The notes under the pieces: generated by a model
The model's database searches: none
What the model was told of the DNA's origin: nothing
Seen by the model: the letters and a program-made list of their open reading frames with translations, nothing else
Shown here: positions 8,134-17,318 of the stretch, piece after piece
Layout of the letters: each line of letters begins with the position of its first letter
Numbering within the stretch: the first letter of the stretch is position 1
Position numbers and translations under genes: made by a program
Origin: Gammaproteobacteria bacterium
Lineage (GTDB): Bacteria > Pseudomonadota > Gammaproteobacteria > Eutrophobiales > Eutrophobiaceae
Assembly (NCBI GenBank): GCA_026710545.1
Contig: JAPOQU010000097.1
Span: 1-42,648, forward strand
Length of the DNA stretch: 42,648 nt
Direction of reading: 5' to 3'

Positions 8134-8344
8134 TTAAGTGCTGAGGGCGGCTCTGACGCGATCCCGGGTAAACGGCATGTGGCGCAAGCGCCTGCCCGTT
8201 TGGGGAAAAGCCGTTGTTCCCGGCAGGAGACAGGTCCGGGCCGGCGTTACCGCATCCGGGCAGTGATCCGACGGCAAAACCGACGGTCAGGCCGCTGCTG
8301 AATTTAAGGAACTGCCGGCGACTGGTGTTGATAGTGCCCGACAT
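8134..8344 (-). pseudogene. Internally deleted molybdopterin oxidase gene (N-terminus joined to C-terminus)
   Basis: The first codons encode a Tat-type leader with SRRQFLKFSSGLTVGFAVGS, nearly identical to the leader of the intact oxidase starting at 13090 (SRRHFLKTSAGLTVGFAVGS). About 48 codons later, in another frame, the DNA encodes TGRRLRHMPFTRDRV and ends at a stop at 8134-8136. This matches the final residues of the intact protein, TGKRLRHMPFTRERV. About 660 codons are therefore missing and the junction is out of frame. An open frame through the leader happens to run on to 8069. The product cannot be an enzyme. Confidence 0.8.
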
Positions 8345-8378
8345 GTTTTGAGGATGAGCCGTATTGGAGCATTAACAG

Positions 8379-9578
8379 TTAAAACATAAAGTCAGAATTA
8401 TCCAGGTTGCTCATATCAAAATCCGACAGGATGATGGTGGTCAGGTAGTCGGTACCGGACACCTCTATACGCACATTGTCCCCGCGACTTACTATGTCAA
8501 GATCGTCCATGGAGTTGATATCGGTAAATTCCGTCAGGTCAATCACATCCTCACCGTCAGTAAAGTCCTGTATTGTGCCACCCCCTATGTCACTCGGGAA
8601 GAACCGGAATATGTCATCGTCCGGCCCGCCGTGCAGCACATCCATATGATCACCATCGGCAATTAACGTATCCTCCCCGGGACCTCCCCTGAGCCTGTCA
8701 TTCCCTTCCCCTCCGGTCAGAATATCGTTACCCCTGCCCCCGAATATCCTGTCGTCTCCATTACCGCCGTACATCATGTCGTCGCCACCTGCAGGCCCGC
8801 CATACAATACATCGTCGCCATCTTCCCCTTTCATTATGTTGTCTTCGCCATCCCCGGCCAGGACGTCGTTGTATGGACTGCCGATAAGATGTTCAATACC
8901 AGTCAGTGTGTCTCCCTCGGCGTCACCGAATTTGACCGCGGCCGCGTTATGCAGGCGCACCAGGACAGCGACGGCGGAATTCTGGTAAGAAGCGGTATCA
9001 GACCCCGGCCCGCCGTCGAGCATGTCGGCGCCGGGACCGCCGTCGAGCGTGTCATCGCCGGGGCCGCCATTGATTATGTCGGCGCCTGCACCGCCGTTGA
9101 GTATGTCATTGCCCTCATCGCCATTGAGCGTGTCGGCGCCGGCGTTGCCGTTAACCGTATCGTTACCCGCAAGCGCGTTGATAACGTCGTCGCTGTCGAG
9201 GCCGTCTACGGTATCGTCGCCGGAGGTAACAGTGAAAGTAGCGGCGTCCGGCAAGTCAAATGTTACCGACACTACCTGACCGAGAACTTCAATGCTGGCG
9301 GTAAGGCGTGTGGCTGATTCATACTCAAGCTCAACCGTATACTCGTCGTCATTATCCAGGGTTAATACGAGCGTCGCCGCATTCGGCCCGGTCTTCTCGT
9401 AGGTGTAGCTGCCGGTATTCACCGTTCCGTCCCGGTCTAGCACTACACTATTGCCAGACGTAAACTCCAGGGAAATGACCAAGCTCAGTACTTCTAGCTC
9501 AATTATTTCCCCGGACAGCGACGAAAAGAACCCGTCTCCATCTTCCGGCGCAAACCCGTTCATCTCATGATTAGACAT
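8379..9578 (-). CDS. RTX calcium-binding repeat protein, probably secreted by a type I system
   Basis: A 399-residue acidic protein. Residues 1-115 form a beta-rich, non-repetitive part (for example GTVNTGSYTYEKTGPN). From about residue 118 come two blocks of glycine- and aspartate-rich nonapeptides of the GGxGxDxLx type, such as GNDILNGGAGADIINGGPGD and GNDILTGGEGNDRLRGGPGE, which fold as calcium-binding parallel beta-rolls. There is no N-terminal signal peptide. The C-terminus ends in DFMF, the hydrophobic-acidic ending common in type I secretion substrates. No catalytic domain is recognisable, so it may be a surface-layer, adhesion or matrix protein. No type I exporter genes lie nearby. 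GGAGA stands about 10 bp before the ATG. Confidence 0.85.
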   Translation of the reverse strand: MSNHEMNGFAPEDGDGFFSSLSGEIIELEVLSLVISLEFTSGNSVVLDRDGTVNTGSYTYEKTGPNAATLVLTLDNDDEYTVELEYESATRLTASIEVLGQVVSVTFDLPDAATFTVTSGDDTVDGLDSDDVINALAGNDTVNGNAGADTLNGDEGNDILNGGAGADIINGGPGDDTLDGGPGADMLDGGPGSDTASYQNSAVAVLVRLHNAAAVKFGDAEGDTLTGIEHLIGSPYNDVLAGDGEDNIMKGEDGDDVLYGGPAGGDDMMYGGNGDDRIFGGRGNDILTGGEGNDRLRGGPGEDTLIADGDHMDVLHGGPDDDIFRFFPSDIGGGTIQDFTDGEDVIDLTEFTDINSMDDLDIVSRGDNVRIEVSGTDYLTTIILSDFDMSNLDNSDFMF

Positions 9579-9629
9579 GCTTTTTCTCCACGCTGATTAT
9601 CATTCGGTATCATGATACATTATTCCCGG

Positions 9630-10838
9630 CTAAGCGCCCATCTTCAACCTGAAATGCGCCGGCGGGTTATTCTGCAATATCCTGCTGACCAGCAGCATTG
9701 CCGCGATACTGATGAAGGCAGATGCCGAGAAGCTGATGAATGACAGGTCGTACGACCCTGTTTTTTCCAGCAGGTACCCGCCCAAGTAGGTCGCCAGGAT
9801 CGAGCCGCCGTAGCCGAAGGAAAATATCACGCCCAGCGCCTTGCCTGAACTGTGCGAAGGCACGATGATCGCGGCAATACTCATTATGGTGACGATGACC
9901 TGCGAGTGTCCCCAGGTGATCACCGTGATAACGGCAACAGTCAGCCATAACGGCATGTGTGAGGACAGCATTAACGCGAGAATGCATCCCCCCGCCATAA
10001 CGCCGCCTGAGATACACAACCAGGTTATGCGGCGCAGGTTCGTGCACAGGAAGCCGGTAATGATCGATGCCGGGATGGCGGCGATGCCGAACATGGTGGC
10101 GCCGGCGCCGATTTCCGCCGGTGAATACCTGTAAACCTCTTCCAGGTAAACCGGGACCCAGGTAAGCACCCCGTAGAGCTCGATGAACAGGATAAAGGTG
10201 CCGAACGCCAGGAGCATGACAGAGGGGTTGCGCAACAGGTCGATGATGGGAATGGACTCTTCGCCATCCCCGGTTTTATGCGGCGCGGCCGTATCCGGCA
10301 AATTCTTCAACAAGGGGATGGAGACCAGGAACAGCAGCAAAAACGAGAACGAATAGATGCGCGCCGTCCAGCGCCAGCCCAGCGAGTCGGCCAGTATCGG
10401 CGTCATGAATAATGCCAGGGCGATACCGACGTTAAGCGAACCGTTTATGTAACCGATGCCCTTGCCCACACTTTCCGGCGCCATGTACTTGGGAATGGAA
10501 TCGACCGCCGCGATAAATATGACGGCAATACCGATTGAAACCAGCACCCTCAGCACCAGCAGGACGTAATAGTTGCTGCCGAACGTCCCCAGCGCGCCGA
10601 GCACGCCGACACAGAGCAGGCAAGCGGAGATAACGGTCACCGACCCCAGCCTGTCCGTTACCGAACCGGCAGGCAGGCTGGCAAGGCACCTGACCACAGC
10701 GTAGGCGGTCATGAAAATACCTGCCTGCGCATAGCTGATCTGCAGTTCATCGACCAGTACCGGGATCATCGAAGGTATTTCGAATATCTTGACGAACGCA
10801 ATCAGGATGGCGATGTTTACGAACCAGATGATCTTCAT
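9630..10838 (-). CDS. MFS transporter
   Basis: A 402-residue integral membrane protein with about twelve hydrophobic segments in two six-helix halves. A major-facilitator signature follows the second helix (GSVTDRLGS), and a charged central loop sits near residue 190. It resembles the ACS/NarK-like organic-anion permeases, but the substrate cannot be read. It follows the molybdopterin oxidase gene by 56 bp on the same strand, so it may be co-transcribed and move a substrate or product of that enzyme. Confidence 0.85.
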   Translation of the reverse strand: MKIIWFVNIAILIAFVKIFEIPSMIPVLVDELQISYAQAGIFMTAYAVVRCLASLPAGSVTDRLGSVTVISACLLCVGVLGALGTFGSNYYVLLVLRVLVSIGIAVIFIAAVDSIPKYMAPESVGKGIGYINGSLNVGIALALFMTPILADSLGWRWTARIYSFSFLLLFLVSIPLLKNLPDTAAPHKTGDGEESIPIIDLLRNPSVMLLAFGTFILFIELYGVLTWVPVYLEEVYRYSPAEIGAGATMFGIAAIPASIITGFLCTNLRRITWLCISGGVMAGGCILALMLSSHMPLWLTVAVITVITWGHSQVIVTIMSIAAIIVPSHSSGKALGVIFSFGYGGSILATYLGGYLLEKTGSYDLSFISFSASAFISIAAMLLVSRILQNNPPAHFRLKMGA

Positions 10839-10894
10839 GGAAATGATCTGCTTATCATGTGTGGCAATATCTGCTGAAACCCGGTGCAGGTGCG

Positions 10895-13090
10895 TCAGGT
10901 ATTCAACGCATTGCTGACGCGCTCCCGGGTAAACGGCATATGCCGCAGGCGCTTGCCCGTCAACTGCTCGAACGCGTTGGCGATGGCGGGCGCGAGCAGC
11001 ACCGCGCCGGTCTGCCCTACTGCAGTCGGCTCATCCCCGCCGGGCAGTATTTCCATGTGCACCCGCGGCGTCTCCGCCATGGCCGGCAGCGGATAGTCAT
11101 CGAAGTTCGCCTGTTGCACGCGCCCGTTCCTGAACGTGATACGCTCCGTAAGGGCGTTGCCCAGGCCGTAAACCACCGCGCCCATCACCTGCGCCCGTAT
11201 GTTGTCCGGTTGTACGGCGATGCCGGGGTCGATGGCTACCCAGACGTCGTGGACCCTGATCCGGTCTTGCTCAAGCGACATGTCAACCACACCGGCGATC
11301 AAGGTATGGTGGTATTCCGCAAATGCGATGCCCAGTTCATGACCGTTTTCCCCGGACCTGCCCCAGGATGACATGGTCGCTACCGCGTCCAGCACGCGCT
11401 GCGCCCTGGGCGACGTGTTCAAATGCCGCATCCTGAACTCCAGTACGTCGGTATTCTGCTGCCTGGCAACCTCGTCGACAAACGATTCCACGGCAAATTT
11501 GTTGGGCGTAAAGCCGACCGCCATGACGGAAAACGTCCTGATCCCGGGTTCGACCGGCAGGTGCTCCACCAACTGGTGCGGGAAGGCATATTCCAGGTGG
11601 TCGGTGCCCGGCATGGATATCACCGGCCGCCGGTCGATGGATTCGTAGATCCCGGGCTCTGCAGTGGTCAACGGTTCCTGTACCGCGACCCGGTGGTGCC
11701 AGGCCTCGATACTGCCCTGCACATCCAGGCAAGCCCGTAAAAAATGGCCGGAAGCGGGCTTGAACCAGCCCGCGGCAAAGTCATCTTCCCGGCTCCAGGT
11801 GAGCTTGACCGGTTCGCCCGTCTGTTTCGACAACCAGGCCGCATCGTCGACAAAATCCATCTCGCTGATGCTGCGCCGGCCAAAACCGCCGCCGAGCATG
11901 GCCCGGTGCAGTTTCACCCGGCTTTCATCCACCCCGGTCGCTTTTGCAATGGCCTTGATGGTATATACCGGCGCCTGGGTCCCGACCCAGGCTTCGACCT
12001 CGCGGCCGCCGTCCTTTACCCAGACCACGGAGTTGAGCGGCTCCAGTTGGCCGTGGTAGACGTAGTCGGACTGGTAAGCCCTTTCGATAACCGTTTCGGC
12101 CGAACCCAGTACCGGCACTGCGTCTCCCTGTTGATTCCATATCTCACCCTTCCGGACCAGGTCGCGAGCCAGTTCGTCATGCTGCCTGATCGCCGTGTCG
12201 CTATCGAACGCGTCGACCTCACCGGCCGGAGTCCAGTCCACCTGCAACCGGCGCCGGGCCTTGAGTGCGGCAACAGTATTATCGGCCGCTACCACCACGC
12301 TACGGTCCCGTTTATACACGGCCCTCACACCGGGGACGCTACGAGCCTGCGCGTCATCAACGGTAACCGGTCCGGCCCCCATGACAGGCGCGCGTACCGC
12401 AGTGGCATAAACCATGCCCGGCAGGCGTTCGTTGATGGAGTAGCCGGATACCCCCGATAGCTTATCGGGTATATCCCGGCGCGGTATGGAATGCCCTATC
12501 AAGCGGAAATCCGCCGGGTCCTTCAGGTCCGCGTCAGTTATCCCCGGTTCCTTGTCCGGCAAACTGCCGAACCCTGCAATCTCGCCGTACGTCAACCTGC
12601 GCCCGGTCTGTTTATGGATGACCGTACTCGGTTCCGTTGCCAACTCGCCGACGGGAACCTGCCACTTCTGCGCCGCATTCAGCAGCAGTATATGACGGGT
12701 CTGGGCGCCGAAATGACGCAACTGCCGGTAGTAGCCGGACACCGCCGTGCTCGCGGCGGTATAAATCAGGCCGAAAAATCCCGGGTTGCCGTAAAGCTCC
12801 GGATCCGATGGCGACATTTCGATGCGCACGTCGTCCCAGTCGGCGTCCAGTTCCTCGGCGAATATGACCGGCAAGGCAGTACTCGAACCCTGGCCCAGTT
12901 CATCCACGGGAGAGAAAATCGTGATGCTGCCGTCAGCGGCGATATTGACCCAGGCGTTGGGAGTGAAGCTGTTTTGTCCGCCGGCAGACCGGCTGCTGCC
13001 GGGATTGCCGCACCCGGGCAACGAACCGACGGCAAAGCCGACGGTGAGGCCGGCGCTTGTTTTAAGAAAATGTCGGCGACTGCTGCTCAT
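10895..13090 (-). CDS. Molybdopterin-binding oxidase subunit, isoquinoline 1-oxidoreductase beta-like, Tat-exported
   Basis: This is a 731-residue protein. ATG 13090 is chosen because it opens with the twin-arginine leader SRRHFLKTSAGLTVGFAVGS; the frame stays open further upstream but that part overlaps the next gene and lacks similarity. Family features are RAMLGGGFGRRSISEMDFVD and KLTWSREDDF in the middle and LAPAIANAFEQLTGKRLRHM at the C-terminus. Enzymes of this xanthine-dehydrogenase branch hydroxylate N-heterocycles or oxidise aldehydes in the periplasm, normally with a small [2Fe-2S] subunit. None is seen nearby. The usual VGEPG motif, which contains the catalytic glutamate, reads VGQTG here (Gln693, codon 11012-11014). 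Two relics of a second copy lie at 6259-6300 and 8134-8344. Confidence 0.85.
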   Translation of the reverse strand: MSSSRRHFLKTSAGLTVGFAVGSLPGCGNPGSSRSAGGQNSFTPNAWVNIAADGSITIFSPVDELGQGSSTALPVIFAEELDADWDDVRIEMSPSDPELYGNPGFFGLIYTAASTAVSGYYRQLRHFGAQTRHILLLNAAQKWQVPVGELATEPSTVIHKQTGRRLTYGEIAGFGSLPDKEPGITDADLKDPADFRLIGHSIPRRDIPDKLSGVSGYSINERLPGMVYATAVRAPVMGAGPVTVDDAQARSVPGVRAVYKRDRSVVVAADNTVAALKARRRLQVDWTPAGEVDAFDSDTAIRQHDELARDLVRKGEIWNQQGDAVPVLGSAETVIERAYQSDYVYHGQLEPLNSVVWVKDGGREVEAWVGTQAPVYTIKAIAKATGVDESRVKLHRAMLGGGFGRRSISEMDFVDDAAWLSKQTGEPVKLTWSREDDFAAGWFKPASGHFLRACLDVQGSIEAWHHRVAVQEPLTTAEPGIYESIDRRPVISMPGTDHLEYAFPHQLVEHLPVEPGIRTFSVMAVGFTPNKFAVESFVDEVARQQNTDVLEFRMRHLNTSPRAQRVLDAVATMSSWGRSGENGHELGIAFAEYHHTLIAGVVDMSLEQDRIRVHDVWVAIDPGIAVQPDNIRAQVMGAVVYGLGNALTERITFRNGRVQQANFDDYPLPAMAETPRVHMEILPGGDEPTAVGQTGAVLLAPAIANAFEQLTGKRLRHMPFTRERVSNALNT

Positions 13091-13109
13091 CGTTGCTGAC
13101 AAGTTCTCA

Positions 13110-14117
13110 CTACCGGTTTGCGGCCCTGCTTTCGGCAACCAGGCACAGTATTTCAAACAGCATCTGTTTGCCGACCTGCGGCGTGTTGGTCGTGGTGTCG
13201 TACTGGGGTGCGACCTCAACCAGGTCGCCGCCCACAAAGCGCAAGCCGCGCAACCCCCTGAGAAGCTGTATCGCATCTGCAGTGGTCAAGCCGCCGATTT
13301 CGGGCGTGCCGGTGCCGGGGGCATAGACCGGGTCCAGGCCGTCCACGTCGAAGCTGACGTAAGCAGGGCCGTCGCCCAGCACCTCGCGGGTCTTTTCGAT
13401 GACCGCGTTGACGCCCATTGCATGAAATTCCTGCACCGGGATCACCGTCATGCCCGAATCGTATGAGAATTCCCAGAATACCTCGGCTGCGCCCCTGATG
13501 CCGACCTGCACACAGCGCTCGGGGTCCAGCACCCCATCCAGCACCGCATGGCGAAACGGGCCGCCGTGGTGAAATTTGTGGTCTTCCAGCGCCCCCATGG
13601 TGTCGCAGTGGGCGTCGACGTGGATCATGCCCAGCGGTTCGTCCCGGCCGACCGCTTTCATGATGGGATACGTCACGGAGTGATCGCCCCCTGCCGATAC
13701 CGGCATGACTCCCGCATCCATGACCTTGTGGTAATACTGCTCTATGGTGCGGATACCCTCGTCCAGGCTGAAACCGTGCAAGGGCACGTCGCCGATGTCG
13801 GCGATCGTGCAGAGGTCAAACGGGTTGACCCTGGTCTGGTGGTTGAACGGACCGACCGCCATGGAGATGTTACGTATGGAACGCGGGCCGAAACGCGCCC
13901 CGGTCCGGTGGACAACGCCGGCGTCGAAAGGCACGCCGACCAGGGCGATGTCCAGTCCTTCCGGCGTCTCTTTGTAGGGAGCGTCACACAAGGTGGCGAT
14001 GCCGGTAAGCATATCGGTGCCCCCGAGCATGGCTTTTGCATGTTCGGGATCGTCCACCTCGTAATGAGGCTGGTCCCGGTACTTGCTGCGCAGCGCTGCT
14101 AGTTTTTCCTGGTCCAT
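13110..14117 (-). CDS. Agmatinase/arginase-family ureohydrolase
   Basis: A 335-residue cytoplasmic enzyme of the ureohydrolase family, which hydrolyses guanidino compounds to an amine plus urea using two manganese ions. All metal motifs are present: GGDHS at about residue 145, DAHCDT about 25 residues later, and SFDVDGLDP near residue 240. ATG 14117 is chosen because GGGAGAG stands about 7 bp upstream; the frame continues to 14168 without a better start. Length and the GVPFD and RFGPRSIR motifs fit agmatinase, guanidinobutyrase or guanidinopropionase better than arginase, but the substrate is unresolved. It lies 19 bp before the molybdopterin oxidase gene on the same strand, so both are probably co-transcribed. 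Confidence 0.85.
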   Translation of the reverse strand: MDQEKLAALRSKYRDQPHYEVDDPEHAKAMLGGTDMLTGIATLCDAPYKETPEGLDIALVGVPFDAGVVHRTGARFGPRSIRNISMAVGPFNHQTRVNPFDLCTIADIGDVPLHGFSLDEGIRTIEQYYHKVMDAGVMPVSAGGDHSVTYPIMKAVGRDEPLGMIHVDAHCDTMGALEDHKFHHGGPFRHAVLDGVLDPERCVQVGIRGAAEVFWEFSYDSGMTVIPVQEFHAMGVNAVIEKTREVLGDGPAYVSFDVDGLDPVYAPGTGTPEIGGLTTADAIQLLRGLRGLRFVGGDLVEVAPQYDTTTNTPQVGKQMLFEILCLVAESRAANR

Positions 14118-14153
14118 ATCACTCTCCCGGAAGTGTCGGTTACCCTGCTCATC

Positions 14154-14178
14154 GGGGACAGATTTCAAATCTGTCCCC
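14154..14178. repeat. Short palindrome with GGGGACAG ends
   Basis: Two 12-base arms, GGGGACAGATTT and AAATCTGTCCCC, surround a single central C. It lies between the stop of the MFS gene and the start of the agmatinase-like gene. The same end sequence occurs at 20619-20642, and a relative at 37845-37953. Palindromes of this kind are dispersed in many gammaproteobacterial genomes. This copy may attenuate transcription between the two halves of the minus-strand cluster. Confidence 0.85.
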
Positions 14179-14193
14179 TGTTCTTCTGATCAA

Positions 14194-15324
14194 TTATAGA
14201 TTGCCGGTGCTGCCGGGGTTTACCCGGTCAAAAATAATGACGGCCAACAGCACCGCCGGCCACTGTATCCATGCTATCGCAGCATACCCCGTCTGTTCTA
14301 TCAGGTACGCACCGAAAACAGGACCCAGTGCGGTACTGATAACCAATACCCCGCCGGCAATGGCAGCCCAGCGGCCTTTGTCATCGATGCCCGCCGCCAG
14401 GGTCAGCATCAGGGGTACCATTATAATGAACAGCACAGTCTCAAAAAAGGCAACCGTTCCCAGCACGATAACAGAGTCAGTCCAGACTGCCAGCGTAATC
14501 GTCACGGCATGCAAAATCGACACTGCACACAGTCCCCTCACCAGACCGAACCTGCCGGCTACCGGCGCAGCAAGCAGTCCACCGATAATACCGGCAACCT
14601 GTACCGCGGCAATGATGCGACCGGTTTCAGCCGGACTGGCATCGATCTGCACAGCCAGGCGTTCCAGAAAAGCGTAATACGCCATCATGCTGATAGCGAT
14701 GACAATCATGCCGACCATCAGCATAGTTCCGGCGCGGATACTGTCCGAAGGTAGTGACAGCGACGCCGGCGCATTGCCGTGATCCGGAATGAACCAGAGC
14801 AATGGCAGAAATACCAGCAACGTCAGCGCCAGGGCTCCAAACACCATGTCGTACGTGACCAGGTCGTTGCTCTCCGTAATGACGACAGCCAGGATGGCGG
14901 TGAAGGTGTAGCCTGCCGCCCAGGCCAGCCCGTACAGCCGGTCCGGCGCACGCGCCTGCGCAATCGCGGCGTTGACCGCTGCCGCCAGGCAACCACAGCC
15001 CATCCCTGCCGCAATGCGCCATGGATACAGTTCGGCCAGGCCGGTTGCCGTTGCCGAGAAGGCATGCCCCAAGAGCAACAGGATGCCTCCCGCCAGGGCC
15101 AGCAGCCGGTACGGTATCCTGACACTGACGGGCGCCACCAGGATGCTGGTAATACCCATAACAAGAAATTCGACGGTTACCAGGGCGCCTACCTCAACTT
15201 CCCCGATTTGCAATCCATTGATAAGACCGCCGACGGTGAGTGGCGACAGGATGGCCGGTGAGAAGGCCAGTACCTGCGCTGCGCAGGTACTCAAGATATG
15301 CCGGAGAGGGTCGCGGACGGACAA
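14194..15324 (-). CDS. MFS transporter
   Basis: A 376-residue membrane protein with about twelve hydrophobic helices and a short central loop (FIPDHGNAPAS). The start is a TTG at 15324, three bases after the TRAP large-subunit stop, with TGGGGAAT just upstream as ribosome site. No earlier ATG is possible without overlapping that gene, and the first helix begins soon after. It belongs to the same apparent operon as the TRAP subunits, so the three may import related organic acids; the substrate is unknown. Confidence 0.8.
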   Translation of the reverse strand: MSVRDPLRHILSTCAAQVLAFSPAILSPLTVGGLINGLQIGEVEVGALVTVEFLVMGITSILVAPVSVRIPYRLLALAGGILLLLGHAFSATATGLAELYPWRIAAGMGCGCLAAAVNAAIAQARAPDRLYGLAWAAGYTFTAILAVVITESNDLVTYDMVFGALALTLLVFLPLLWFIPDHGNAPASLSLPSDSIRAGTMLMVGMIVIAISMMAYYAFLERLAVQIDASPAETGRIIAAVQVAGIIGGLLAAPVAGRFGLVRGLCAVSILHAVTITLAVWTDSVIVLGTVAFFETVLFIIMVPLMLTLAAGIDDKGRWAAIAGGVLVISTALGPVFGAYLIEQTGYAAIAWIQWPAVLLAVIIFDRVNPGSTGNL

Positions 15325-15327
15325 TGT

Positions 15328-16677
15328 TTAATTCCCCAGCACTTGTGCAGGCAGCCACAGCGTCACCTGCGGAAAGCATACCGCAATGGTCAACCCGACC
15401 AGTTGCAGCACCACGAAAGGAATAATGCTGCGGTAAATGACGGGTAATGTTATCCCTGCCGGCGCTACGCTTTTCAAAAAGAACAGGGCATAGCCGAACG
15501 GCGGCGTCAGGAACGAAGTCTGGAGGTTGATCGCGACCAGAACCGCGAACCAGAGCAATATTTCCGTGCCGGACAATCCGAGGCCGAAATCCAGCCCTGC
15601 CACTATGGGTGCGAACAAGGGCAGGACGATGAAACTGATCTCCAGCCATTCCAGGAAAAAACCCAGGATGAAAATGGTCAGCATGACAAGCGCAAGCGTG
15701 CCGTAAGGGCCCAACGCCAGGTAAACCACGGCATCCTCGATCATGCGCTCGCCCCCCAGGCGTTTGAAGACGACGCTGAAACAGGTTGCGCCGATCAGGA
15801 CAAAGACAATGAGGGAGGTTATTTTTGATGTTTCGAAGACCGATTCCCGAAGATCCTGAAGCCTGAACCGGCCGGTAAACAAGGCCAGCAGGGTAATCCC
15901 CAGGGCGCCAAGAGCCGCAGCTTCCGTCGGCGTGGCAATGCCCAGTGCAATGGAACCCAGGACCGCCAGGATCAGGAATACCGGCGCAAACAAGTCCCGT
16001 ATCAATTGAAAAAACAGCCTGAAGCCCCGGACTCCGTCATCGACCGGCGCGGCCGGAGCCCTCTCCGGATAAACGAAACCAACTGCCAGGATATAAAGGA
16101 TATACAGTCCGCCCAGGAGCAGTCCGGGGAAGATGGCGGCGAGAAACAGGTCACCGACCGATAGCTGCAATATATCGCCGACCAGCACCAGCATGATGCT
16201 GGGCGGTATCAGGATACCCAGGGTGCTCGAAGCAATCACTGTTCCGGTCGCCAGGTGCGGGTCGTATCGCTTTTTCAGCATCAGGGGCAAGCCCAGCACC
16301 CCGAGCATCACGACTGAAGCCCCGATAATCCCGGTACTGGCAGCCATTATTATCCCCAGGGCCGCTACGGAAACAGCCAGGCCTCCACGCACGCGGCCGA
16401 ACAGGCGCTCAAGCGACTCCAGCAAGTTGTTTGCCAACCCGGACCGCTCCAGCATCAGGCCCATATAGATAAAAAGCGGGATCGCGATAAGCAACCAGTT
16501 CTCGACCACGTTGGAATAGATACGCGATACCACCACGCCTAGGAAACGAAACGGAATATCCCCGATATAACTGAACAGGACACCCAGTCCGCCCAGGAGA
16601 AACGCGACCCGGTAACCGGAGAATATTCCGGCCAGGAGACAGATGACCATGGCGGCAGGCAGGGTGTATTCCGGCAT
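15328..16677 (-). CDS. dctM: TRAP transporter large permease subunit, DctM type
   Basis: A 449-residue membrane protein with the many helices typical of DctM, the sodium-driven channel subunit of tripartite ATP-independent periplasmic transporters. Family segments include ENWLLIAIPLFIYMGLMLER, GIIGASVVMLGVLGLP and ASSTLGILIPPSIMLVLVGD. It starts 2 bp after the DctQ stop with GGAG about 8 bp upstream, and is followed 3 bp later by an MFS gene. TRAP systems import carboxylates, sulfonates, aromatic acids and similar compounds, using a periplasmic DctP binding protein. No DctP gene is present in the window. Confidence 0.9.
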   Translation of the reverse strand: MPEYTLPAAMVICLLAGIFSGYRVAFLLGGLGVLFSYIGDIPFRFLGVVVSRIYSNVVENWLLIAIPLFIYMGLMLERSGLANNLLESLERLFGRVRGGLAVSVAALGIIMAASTGIIGASVVMLGVLGLPLMLKKRYDPHLATGTVIASSTLGILIPPSIMLVLVGDILQLSVGDLFLAAIFPGLLLGGLYILYILAVGFVYPERAPAAPVDDGVRGFRLFFQLIRDLFAPVFLILAVLGSIALGIATPTEAAALGALGITLLALFTGRFRLQDLRESVFETSKITSLIVFVLIGATCFSVVFKRLGGERMIEDAVVYLALGPYGTLALVMLTIFILGFFLEWLEISFIVLPLFAPIVAGLDFGLGLSGTEILLWFAVLVAINLQTSFLTPPFGYALFFLKSVAPAGITLPVIYRSIIPFVVLQLVGLTIAVCFPQVTLWLPAQVLGN

Positions 16678-16679
16678 GG

Positions 16680-17267
16680 TTACTCCGTTTTCACCTGTTT
16701 GTCATTCCCCCCGTGTATAATCTGTATTATTTCAAGTGTTGCAATAGATATACGAAGTAAGCCATTGATAAATAAAAAACCGAATGCTAAAGGCAGAATT
16801 GATTTGATAAAGTAACGATCCATCAGCGCATCGTAATCGGAACCTTCTCCTGCCAGGTACGAGCGTTGTACCATCGCCAGGGAAAACCAGAATATGACGG
16901 CACAGAAAGGCAGTAAAAACGCAAGATCGCCAACCAGGTTCACGATATTGCGCCAGAGCGGCGAAAAGCGGGCATAAAACAGGTCGACCCGGATGTGCCG
17001 GTCGTGTTGCAGGACCCAGCTACCCCCGATCAGGACAAAAATGCCGAACAGGTGCCACTGCAGCTCGACCACGCTGATAACCGTCAGTTGCCGGCCCAGC
17101 AGCGGCAGGTCCGTTTCCCACTGTAACAGTTGACTGAGATTGAGCTGGCTGAAAATGACGGAAGCGACCACCATCAGGGCCATGGGAAGCAACAACCAGG
17201 CATTGACCTTCCCTATCCAGTCACTTGCCCGGGACAGGCGTTCAAGTAAACGTTGACATTTTCCCAT
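16680..17267 (-). CDS. dctQ: TRAP transporter small permease subunit, DctQ type
   Basis: A 195-residue protein with four hydrophobic helices, the standard DctQ topology. It carries the family stretch FGIFVLIGGSWVLQHDRHIR followed by VDLFYARF. It forms the membrane complex with the DctM subunit encoded 2 bp downstream. It begins the minus-strand transport operon and diverges from the Rieske dioxygenase gene across only 66 bp, so the two directions may share control. It belongs to the larger subclass with an extended second periplasmic loop. Confidence 0.88.
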   Translation of the reverse strand: MGKCQRLLERLSRASDWIGKVNAWLLLPMALMVVASVIFSQLNLSQLLQWETDLPLLGRQLTVISVVELQWHLFGIFVLIGGSWVLQHDRHIRVDLFYARFSPLWRNIVNLVGDLAFLLPFCAVIFWFSLAMVQRSYLAGEGSDYDALMDRYFIKSILPLAFGFLFINGLLRISIATLEIIQIIHGGNDKQVKTE

Positions 17268-17318
17268 AATCAGTTTTACTTCATCTGTGCTGTTTAAAGC
17301 ACCCCAAGCATTCTTTCA

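Noticed and set aside
8069..8344. A 91-residue Tat-exported protein
   Set aside because: Only the leader is homologous; the rest is out-of-frame remnant of the oxidase C-terminus, so it is treated as a pseudogene.
4071..8344. Prophage or integrative element
   Set aside because: No integrase, phage structural gene or attachment-site repeat is visible; only insertion-sequence and toxin-antitoxin debris is supported.
13091..13276. N-terminal extension of the molybdopterin oxidase
   Set aside because: The extra 62 codons overlap the agmatinase-like gene, precede a perfect Tat leader and have Arg/Pro/Cys-rich shadow composition.
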